Assembly: GCF_946480185.1 (NCBI RefSeq)
Contig: NZ_CAMLIG010000004.1
Location: 1 to 64,000 of the forward strand
From: an uncultured Pedobacter sp.
Lineage (GTDB): Bacteria > Bacteroidota > Bacteroidia > Sphingobacteriales > Sphingobacteriaceae
Length of the DNA: 64,000 bases
Direction: 5' to 3'
Shown here: positions 54,418 through 61,228 of the stretch, piece by piece
Numbering within the stretch: the first letter of the stretch is position 1
Layout of the letters: each line of letters begins with the position of its first letter
The notes under the pieces: generated by a model
What the model saw: the letters and a program-made list of their open reading frames with translations, nothing else
Told to the model about the DNA's origin: nothing
The model's database searches: none
Translations under genes and position numbers: made by a program

Positions 54418-56919
54418 TTAATCCAGCTTCTTTAAAAACACCCAGCTTTCACCAGGTTTGGTTCCTTCAATTCCGGTTTGGTATTGGCTCATGATTTTAT
54501 TCCAATCGTCCACTCGCGGATTATTTTTTGTTGTTTTTGGATTCAGCTCATCCAAACTTTCTCCTTTTGGGATGCTGATAATGAGCATCAATTGCCTTCC
54601 GTTTTTGAATACCTGCAACTGCTGGAAATCGGCATTGCAGAATCCTTGTGAAACTTCTGGCCATTTTCGGAATTGCGTTCGGTGATATTCCAAATATTCG
54701 TTCTGCTTTTTTACATCATCCACTAAGTTTGCGGTCAATAAAACATGATCCCAATTATCAGCCAATTTTGTATCAGGGCAATTAACTTGTCTGCTGAACT
54801 GGTAAAAATTTTGATCGTAAGTTTTGATTTCGGCTTTTGGATATTCCGCTTGTAATTCCTGTTTCAGATTTTCAATGTGATTCAGTTTAGCGTACAATAC
54901 CCAATGATTCTTCCATTGGTAAATTTGCGGTTCAATTACTCCGTTCGTTTTTGCGATGGACTTTATTTTATCAGCATCAAAACCTTCTCCTTTTAATTCC
55001 ACAGCTCCAAAATGTGGGACTTCCTGTAAAGGCCAATTTGCATCAACAACAAGCTCTTTTGAAAGATTTTGAAACGGTTTTCTTATACCAGCATTCGTTT
55101 TTACGCTATCGTTTACAAAGGAGCTATTATGTATCCAAACGTTGCCCGGACCATTGGCGTTCTGCAAAAACTTCTCTGCCGGAACCCAATTGTTTTTTAC
55201 GGTAAAATAGGAAGAACCTTCGTCGGTATAGATATAAAACCAGTGAAATGGGTCGTGGGCATAAGGATTTTCATAAATGTTGTCGATGTAATTATCCGCA
55301 ATTAAACTTCCCGGCTGTGCCGATAAAGTGTAAATTCCAGCAACATCGTACAAATGCTTTCCGTAATGATGAATTTTATTGCCGATGACTTTATTATTGC
55401 TCATGGCATTAACGGATTTCGTCCAGCCCCAACCTAAACCAATTCCTGTGTAGGAAACATCGGAAATCTCGTTGTGAGCGATGGTGATGTTTTTCACAAA
55501 GCCGGCGCTAATCCCTAAAGTTCCCCAATCTTCATTGGTCACATTTGTGATTAAATTATCGGTAATCAGTTCGTCTGAGCAGATTTCTCTTTCATCTTTT
55601 GGATGATACGGCAAATGCGTTTCAAAAGCTTCATCAGAGAAAACGCCTAAATTAATTCCGCTTCCGCCGATGTCTTTAAACAAGTTTCCTTTAATGGTAT
55701 TATGATTTGTTCCTCGATGAAAATCTAATCCGGTTGAGGATAAGTGCTGGAAAGAACATCCTTCAAAAACTGTATTATTAGCATAATTCACCTTCACCGC
55801 AGATTGCGGTCGACCAATCCAAGCTTGATTTTCTAAGCCAGCTTTATCCGCTGTGCCCGAAATTTTCAGTTTGTAGGCGTCCAACAAATACATTCCGGCT
55901 TGTAAAGGCACATGCCCTTGTTGCGATGGACGCAACCAATTGCTGTATTCAAAAGAAATTCCTTTAAAAGTGATGTGATGAACAGGATGATCTATTGTTC
56001 CGCTAATGTTGACCAAATTCTCCAAAACCGGAACGGTGACATTTGCAGTAGCTAAATTTTCGTTTGCTCTTGGATAATAGTATATTTTTCCATTCTTTCT
56101 GTCGAGATACCATTCTTCCGGCTCATTTAGCAAGCACAGCGCATTGTTTAAAAAGAAAGGAGAATTTCCTGTCTTTCTAGAAACCCAAGGCGCTGGCCAA
56201 GGGTGTTCGCTTTGGATTCGGCTTTCTGGTTGCTCAAAAAAAAGTTTGGAGCTATCGCCCTGAACTTGGATATTTTTAATGCGGAGATTAGCTATGGCCC
56301 ACCATTGCTGGATAAACATTTCCATCCCCGGCTCAAATCTGACGGATTTATCCTTGAAGGGAATCCAGCAGGTTTGCTCTTTTTTATCCCAGGAAAGAAT
56401 ACGGTCCATTTTACTTCCAGAAGTACTTTTTGCTCTAATAGCTTTTTGTCCGTTCACCCATAATTGTCGGTAACTCAACAATTCTCCAGCTTTTTGAGGA
56501 GCATCTGCAACCCAAACCGTTCCGGCTTTTAAGCCATTAATTGCTCCTGCTTTTTTCCAATTGTTAACAGCAATTCCTCCACTTAAAATTGCTTTTCCTT
56601 GATGCTGAGCCTGAATGAAGGTAGGACTTTCTGCAGTTCCTGAATCTTCCGGACGGATAAAAACAGGCTCTTGCAATTGATAAATTCCATCCATTAATAT
56701 GATAAAAATCCCGTTTTGAACGTTTTTATCTTTTAACCTTCTTAATTCTCTAGCTTTCCGTAAAGCCATATTTAAACTGGCGAAAGGTTGTGTTTGAGTT
56801 CCTTCCGCTAAATCTGAACCTAATGGAGAAACATAAATTTGCGTAAATAAAATCTCACTGGCTTTAAGCGATGAAACTCCAAATACGAGCAGGAAAAACA
56901 GGAGAATTTTATTTACCAT
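54418..56919 (-). CDS. Secreted parallel beta-helix enzyme (GH141-like) fused to a rhamnose-mutarotase-like domain
   Basis: This 833-aa protein has a signal peptide (ending SSLKASEI). Residues 28-640 form a right-handed beta-helix: YVSPLGSDLAEGTQTQPFAS, ALRKARELRRLK, RQLWVNGQKAIRAKS, NNTVFEGCSFQHLSSTGLDF, GGSGINLGVFSDEAFE and NEISDVSYTGIGLGWGW. This resembles GH141 and related pectin enzymes. Residues of about 725-833 match the L-rhamnose mutarotase (DUF718) pattern: YLEYHRTQFRKWPEV, RQLMLIISIP, NPRVDDWNKIMSQYQTGIEG and KPGESWVFLKKL. Mutarotases of this kind are normally free cytoplasmic dimers, so export as a fusion is unusual. A segment at 655-715 may be a second, degenerate half. It would release and anomerise a deoxy-sugar. 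Confidence 0.78.
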   Translation of the reverse strand: MVNKILLFFLLVFGVSSLKASEILFTQIYVSPLGSDLAEGTQTQPFASLNMALRKARELRRLKDKNVQNGIFIILMDGIYQLQEPVFIRPEDSGTAESPTFIQAQHQGKAILSGGIAVNNWKKAGAINGLKAGTVWVADAPQKAGELLSYRQLWVNGQKAIRAKSTSGSKMDRILSWDKKEQTCWIPFKDKSVRFEPGMEMFIQQWWAIANLRIKNIQVQGDSSKLFFEQPESRIQSEHPWPAPWVSRKTGNSPFFLNNALCLLNEPEEWYLDRKNGKIYYYPRANENLATANVTVPVLENLVNISGTIDHPVHHITFKGISFEYSNWLRPSQQGHVPLQAGMYLLDAYKLKISGTADKAGLENQAWIGRPQSAVKVNYANNTVFEGCSFQHLSSTGLDFHRGTNHNTIKGNLFKDIGGSGINLGVFSDEAFETHLPYHPKDEREICSDELITDNLITNVTNEDWGTLGISAGFVKNITIAHNEISDVSYTGIGLGWGWTKSVNAMSNNKVIGNKIHHYGKHLYDVAGIYTLSAQPGSLIADNYIDNIYENPYAHDPFHWFYIYTDEGSSYFTVKNNWVPAEKFLQNANGPGNVWIHNSSFVNDSVKTNAGIRKPFQNLSKELVVDANWPLQEVPHFGAVELKGEGFDADKIKSIAKTNGVIEPQIYQWKNHWVLYAKLNHIENLKQELQAEYPKAEIKTYDQNFYQFSRQVNCPDTKLADNWDHVLLTANLVDDVKKQNEYLEYHRTQFRKWPEVSQGFCNADFQQLQVFKNGRQLMLIISIPKGESLDELNPKTTKNNPRVDDWNKIMSQYQTGIEGTKPGESWVFLKKLD

Positions 56920-56925
56920 TACAAT

Positions 56926-57891
56926 TTAATCTTGAAATACTTTTTTTAGATACGCTACATTGGCTCCAAAATTCGCTTTCACATTGCGTGGCTGGGTGGC
57001 ATCTCTTGAACGCTCTACCACCAGCCAACCTTTCCATTCCATATTTTCCAAAGTTTGCTTCACTTTATATAAATCCAGCCTTTTGTTGTTTTCTAGCCAA
57101 ACGCCATCTTCGTCGGTAGCGTGGATTTGGCAAATGTATTTTCTGCCTAAAATTTGGAGTTCTTTGTTTAAATCTCTTCCGTTTTTTAATGGATTAGAGA
57201 AGTTGAAATAGCTTTTCACATTTTTAGAACCGATGTCCTTCAATAATTTTTTCTCGCCACAAGCATCTAAAGAGGTTTCTATCCCGATGGTTACTCCGGC
57301 TTTTTTCGCCATTCTTCCAGCGATTTTTAAACGCTCAACGATTGCCGGGCGTAGTTCTGGATGTTTAACTAAATCTCCTGTCACGCCTAAAGGCAAAAAA
57401 GCAACTTTGATATTCATGGCTTTGGCCGTTTCCAAACAGTCGCCGATCATTTTTTGCCAAGTTGGACGTTCGGCAAAGGATTGAGCGTAAAAACCAGTCA
57501 TGGCGATGGAACAGAATTCGATATTTAATTCCTTTGCTTTCGCCAGATATTCTTGTCGAGTGGAATCGTTGTTCAATTTGCTATCGAAGGTTTCTCTGTT
57601 GCCTAAACCGCCCATGTCAATTTCTAAGCCATCTGCTTTTAATTCACTGGCTAGCGTGATAGCGCTGATTTTCTGACGTTTGAGAATCATTAAATCAATG
57701 ACGGCGATTTTATAGTCTTGTGTTTGTTGGGCTTTTGTGAATATTGGAGTTAATAGTACGAGTGTTAATACTATGGCTATTTGTTTTTTACCACTGAGCA
57801 AACGGAGGTTTGCACAAAGAGCGCTGAGCTGGATATTCTTTTTAACCACAGAGAACACAGAGGTCACGGAGCTGAATGTGTTATTTAGCAT
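56926..57891 (-). CDS. Exported sugar-isomerase/epimerase-type TIM barrel with repeat-derived N-terminus
   Basis: Residues of about 55-321 form an AP-endonuclease-2/xylose-isomerase-like barrel (IAVIDLMILKRQKISAITLA, ELKADGLEIDMGGLGNRETF, GRMAKKAGVTIGIETSLDAC, YICQIHATDEDGVWLENNKR, WKGWLVVERSRDATQPRNVK). A signal peptide KKQIAIVLTLVLLTPIFTKA precedes it, but no ATG lies just before that. The frame instead reaches an ATG at 57891 through DNA resembling a dispersed repeat (CTCTGTGTTCTCTGTGG). The native start may therefore have been replaced. The end of the esterase gene is overlapped by 11 nt. Exported members of this fold occur in Bacteroidota glycan loci. The substrate is unknown. Confidence 0.75.
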   Translation of the reverse strand: MLNNTFSSVTSVFSVVKKNIQLSALCANLRLLSGKKQIAIVLTLVLLTPIFTKAQQTQDYKIAVIDLMILKRQKISAITLASELKADGLEIDMGGLGNRETFDSKLNNDSTRQEYLAKAKELNIEFCSIAMTGFYAQSFAERPTWQKMIGDCLETAKAMNIKVAFLPLGVTGDLVKHPELRPAIVERLKIAGRMAKKAGVTIGIETSLDACGEKKLLKDIGSKNVKSYFNFSNPLKNGRDLNKELQILGRKYICQIHATDEDGVWLENNKRLDLYKVKQTLENMEWKGWLVVERSRDATQPRNVKANFGANVAYLKKVFQD

Positions 57892-59251
57892 GCTCTAATG
57901 ATTTAAAATAGCTTTCTAATTGAGCATAGCCCTTCATCGCGTTTGCAGGGAGTTTCTCGCCTTTATCGCCAAATACCTTCATGGCATTTTCTTTTTCGAT
58001 GGTTACTTTATCCTCAGCAACTGCGTTAATATCCATTTTAAAGTTTCGAGCTAAAAAATCGTACAATGCTTTGCGTTTGTTGATGCCGTAATCATGCGTT
58101 TCGTTAGGCAAATGCACATTCTCCACTTTGTTTTTTACCCCGTAATAGCTGTAGATATTTTGCAGATACGGAAAATCATGCAATGGCATGTGCGCCGTCC
58201 AATCTCCACCATCTGAAACTAACAATTGTGGACGTGGTGCGGCAAAAGCGGCCAGTTCTACATTGTCTGTTCCGCCACCGCAAAGGTGAATAGGTAAACC
58301 GCTCTCGCAAGGGCAACCACCGTAGAAATACGATGAAACCGCAACTACTGGTGCGCTCAACTTAATCCGATCGTCAATTGCGGTCACCAAAACGGTGTGA
58401 CTTCCAGCTCCTGACCCTCCGCTGATGCCAACGCGTTCTGGGTCAACATCTTTGCGAGTTAGGAAATAATCTAACAGACGGATGGCGTCCAAAGTTTGTA
58501 CTGCCATAGAAAGGCTTTTGCGGTGGTCTTCGTACTTAAATTGAAGCATAGACTCGCCCCAAGCAAATAAATCGTAACTGAAAGCCATGGCTCCCATTCT
58601 GGCCAAAGTAGCACAACGAATCTGGCAATCTTTGCGGTAGCGCTGTTGTTCCCAATGTCCATCCGGACTTAAAATTAAAGGGATTTTTCCTTTGACCTTT
58701 GTTGGGCGATACAAAGACCCGTTGATATAAACGCCCGGCAAAATTTCCAGCGCCATATTTTGAACAGTGTAACCGTCAAATTTGCGGATGCTTGTAAAAA
58801 TGGGTTTGCTATTAGGTTTTGGAGGCAAAGGCGAAAGTTTTAAAGCCTCCATAATACAAGGTTTTAATTCAGCTTTTCTTTGCTCAAAACCAGCTTTATC
58901 GTGATATTTTGATGCTAATCTGGTCAATTCTGCCCAGCCTTCTTCGGGTTGCCATCGATAATATTCGTAATCTTTAAGTTTGTAAACGCCTTCCTTTTCT
59001 TTATTCACCTTCATATCCAAAGGCTTTAAAACATTGTCTAAAGTTTCGTCAACATTTGGGCGGAAACGCCATTGGGCATAATCCACTACTTTTCCTGCCA
59101 CTTGCTCATCTTTAAATTTAATGGTAACATGGTATCTTTCCTGAACTTCTAAAAGCACATCTTTCAGTGATTTTGGGTATTTATCATCGGAGCTTTGCGC
59201 TTTTACCGATAGTAGCGGAAGTGTGAAAAGAATGGCGAATAAGAGCCTCAT
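57881..59251 (-). CDS. Secreted alpha/beta-hydrolase esterase with N-terminal STN-like domain
   Basis: I start at 59251 (MRLLFAILFTLPLLSVKAQ). A longer frame to 59341 runs through a palindromic repeat (CCTTCTCCGAAGGAGAAGG). After the signal peptide, residues of about 26-98 (LEVQERYHVTIKFKDEQVAG, NVDETLDNVLKPLDMKV) look like an STN/secretin-type or DUF4974-type domain. This is unexpected on an enzyme. The catalytic part has LILSPDGHWEQQRYRK, nucleophile Ser280 in GISGGSGAGSHT, GGCPCESGLPIHLC, SDGGDWTAHMPL and the His region NETHDYGINKRK, as in acetyl-xylan-esterase-like hydrolases. It probably deacetylates or demethylates pectic sugars. It is followed by the TIM-barrel gene. Confidence 0.8.
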   Translation of the reverse strand: MRLLFAILFTLPLLSVKAQSSDDKYPKSLKDVLLEVQERYHVTIKFKDEQVAGKVVDYAQWRFRPNVDETLDNVLKPLDMKVNKEKEGVYKLKDYEYYRWQPEEGWAELTRLASKYHDKAGFEQRKAELKPCIMEALKLSPLPPKPNSKPIFTSIRKFDGYTVQNMALEILPGVYINGSLYRPTKVKGKIPLILSPDGHWEQQRYRKDCQIRCATLARMGAMAFSYDLFAWGESMLQFKYEDHRKSLSMAVQTLDAIRLLDYFLTRKDVDPERVGISGGSGAGSHTVLVTAIDDRIKLSAPVVAVSSYFYGGCPCESGLPIHLCGGGTDNVELAAFAAPRPQLLVSDGGDWTAHMPLHDFPYLQNIYSYYGVKNKVENVHLPNETHDYGINKRKALYDFLARNFKMDINAVAEDKVTIEKENAMKVFGDKGEKLPANAMKGYAQLESYFKSLEHAK

Positions 59252-59341
59252 CCTAAATCCTTCTCCGAAGGAGAAGGACTTCCTTACGATGGGGTATATT
59301 TTATGTTTTAAATTCATCTTGAACGATTTCGAATAACTCAC

Positions 59342-59428
59342 TAAATAAAAACTAGTTAGCTAACTGGGAACTAACAACCTAGCCACCTAACAACCTAACC
59401 AACTAAAAACCAACCAACAACCTAAACC
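59342..59428. repeat. CCTAACAACCTAACC-type simple repeat between propeller and esterase genes
   Basis: The plus strand shows repeated CCTAAC/CCAAC units. The reverse complement includes TTGTTAGGTGGCTAG, identical to 7289-7303 and close to 30796-30810. Confidence 0.6.
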
Positions 59429-60559
59429 TTATTCCTCCGCTTTTCCTTCTTCTGGCTTTGGCGCTACATAACCTTTTAATTTTGGCCACTCGCCGTTTTT
59501 AATTTTCTTTAATTTAAGTTTTGATGGATCAACCACCACATGTTTGATTTTCTCTCTCCTCCAGGTGTAAACAAAGTGAAGCATCCCGTCTTTGGTTTGT
59601 ATCACCGAAGGATAAGAATACTGGCTAATCGGAGAATCTTCTAAAATTAACGCAGCTTTCCAATGGATGCCATCTTTAGAAACCGAAACGTTTAAGGGCG
59701 TACGCGGACCTTTAACTAAATCTCCGGGAGGCAAAACATGGTTATAAACCAATACATGTTTACCGTTTTTCATGGTTACGGCGTCTGTACCGGAGTTGTT
59801 GTTTGGCAGGTTTGTTTTCTCTAAAGCTGTCCAAGTTTCGCCGTTATCATAAGACCAAGCTGTTGCTAAAGCCCTGCTTCTGCTTCGAGCTAAAATCTGG
59901 AGTTTCCCGTTTCCGTGAATTAAAATACTTGGCTGAATGGCGTCGATCGTATCTTTTCCTTGTTCTAAAGGACCAATAGTTCTCCATGTTTTCCCGAAAT
60001 CCGGAGTAACTTCAAAGTGCACATGCCAGCCATCGCCTTCGGTACTGCTGGGCGCAAATAAATTTCCATTGCTCAATAAAACAGGCTTGTTTTTAACCGG
60101 ACCGATTTGGTTGTTCGGCAGTTTTTCTGCTGCCGACCAAGTTTTACCACCATCTTTAGAGCGTTTTAACATTCCCCACCATTCTGATGGTTTTGGGCCG
60201 ATTTTATAAAAAAGCATCAAATCGCCACCAGGAATTTGGTATAAAACAGGATTCCAAGTTGGCAGTCTTTTGGTGGCACTTTCTACGCCGTCTGCTACCG
60301 AAACCGGAGCGGTCCACTTTCCATCTACCAAACGGGAAACATAAATCTCCACATCCGGATTACGCTCCTTGGTTCCGCCGAAAAAAGCGGTTACCAAACC
60401 AGTTGGTGTTTCGGCGATGGTTGCGGCGTGGACTGATGGAAAAGGTGCTTTATCGTAAATAAATTCGTCGGTAATAATTCCTTTGCGCCAAGGTTGATCC
60501 TGCGCTTGGCTAAATGTGCTCAAACAAATTAATCCCGCTAATAGTGCTTTAAATCTCAT
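59429..60559 (-). CDS. Secreted BNR/sialidase-fold beta-propeller enzyme
   Basis: This 376-aa protein has a signal peptide (ending STFSQAQ). Four Asp-box repeats (S/D-x-G-x-T-W) are visible: KRSKDGGKTWS, TPDFGKTWRTIG, SYDNGETWTALE and SVSKDGIHWKAA. They lie between the start GIITDEFIYDKAPFPSVHAA and the late SQYSYPSVIQTKDGMLHFVY. This is the six-bladed BNR_2/exo-sialidase-like fold. A true sialidase would need an arginine triad, which I cannot confirm. In rhamnosidase loci such propellers can act on rhamnosyl-glucuronate or related acids. It is spaced one nt from the DUF3826 gene, so it is in the same operon. A charged tail (KPEEGKAEE) ends the protein. Confidence 0.8.
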   Translation of the reverse strand: MRFKALLAGLICLSTFSQAQDQPWRKGIITDEFIYDKAPFPSVHAATIAETPTGLVTAFFGGTKERNPDVEIYVSRLVDGKWTAPVSVADGVESATKRLPTWNPVLYQIPGGDLMLFYKIGPKPSEWWGMLKRSKDGGKTWSAAEKLPNNQIGPVKNKPVLLSNGNLFAPSSTEGDGWHVHFEVTPDFGKTWRTIGPLEQGKDTIDAIQPSILIHGNGKLQILARSRSRALATAWSYDNGETWTALEKTNLPNNNSGTDAVTMKNGKHVLVYNHVLPPGDLVKGPRTPLNVSVSKDGIHWKAALILEDSPISQYSYPSVIQTKDGMLHFVYTWRREKIKHVVVDPSKLKLKKIKNGEWPKLKGYVAPKPEEGKAEE

Positions 60560-60560
60560 G

Positions 60561-61223
60561 TTAATTGCTTTTTTGTTTTGCTTTTTCTGCTTTTATTTTG
60601 CGTACATAATCACCGTACATTTGGTGCCAGTTACGCCCATTATTGTTTAAATACTGTTCTGCCTGTGTTTTATAAATCTCAAAAATCGCCGAAATCTCTT
60701 TCATACTTTTATAATCCACCGCCATTTCACGGGCTTGTTCCAGCAAACCACGGATGGTTTTGGCTTCCGTTTCGGTAAAATTAGGGACGATGGCTTCGTA
60801 ACCTTTCATGGTGAAAGCGACTTTTCCGATGGTGTATTTGTCTAAAACCATTGCCACTTGCTCTTCATTCAAATCCTTTCGCAAACCTTCCATCAGGTTT
60901 TTGTGTACCGATGAGGGAATAGAAGAATCTACAATCATTTGTCTGAATAATTCTGATAATGGTTTTCCGTCGAGCGGATTGATACCCGCCGGGACTAAAG
61001 TAAAAGGATGGCTGTTATGCCAATCTTTAATTTGAGTAAGATGTAAAGCCACAACTTCTGTTACCCTTGCTTCCTTTTCGGGATTATTAAGCGCTAAACT
61101 GCCCACCCATTCTTTGGCTTTCGCCTGATTTTCTGCGTCTGCTTTTTGAGTGACTTCTTGTGCATTTACCACGCTAATTGCTCCGAAAAAAGCAATCAGC
61201 AATACTATTTTTAGTTTTTTCAT
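60561..61223 (-). CDS. DUF3826 secreted helical protein
   Basis: This 220-aa protein has a signal peptide (MKKLKIVLLIAFFGAISVVNA). The mature part is mainly alpha-helical. KAKEWVGSLALNNPEKEARV, LHLTQIKDWHNSHPFTLVPA, GLRKDLNEEQVAMVLDKYTI and NNNGRNWHQMYGDYVRKIKA match my recollection of DUF3826, a family of unknown function almost always found next to GH78 or polysaccharide lyase genes in Bacteroidota. No catalytic site is evident. It lies between GH78 (5 nt) and the propeller gene (1 nt), so a chaperone-like, binding or accessory role in rhamnoside breakdown is inferred. Confidence 0.85.
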   Translation of the reverse strand: MKKLKIVLLIAFFGAISVVNAQEVTQKADAENQAKAKEWVGSLALNNPEKEARVTEVVALHLTQIKDWHNSHPFTLVPAGINPLDGKPLSELFRQMIVDSSIPSSVHKNLMEGLRKDLNEEQVAMVLDKYTIGKVAFTMKGYEAIVPNFTETEAKTIRGLLEQAREMAVDYKSMKEISAIFEIYKTQAEQYLNNNGRNWHQMYGDYVRKIKAEKAKQKSN

Positions 61224-61228
61224 CTTAT

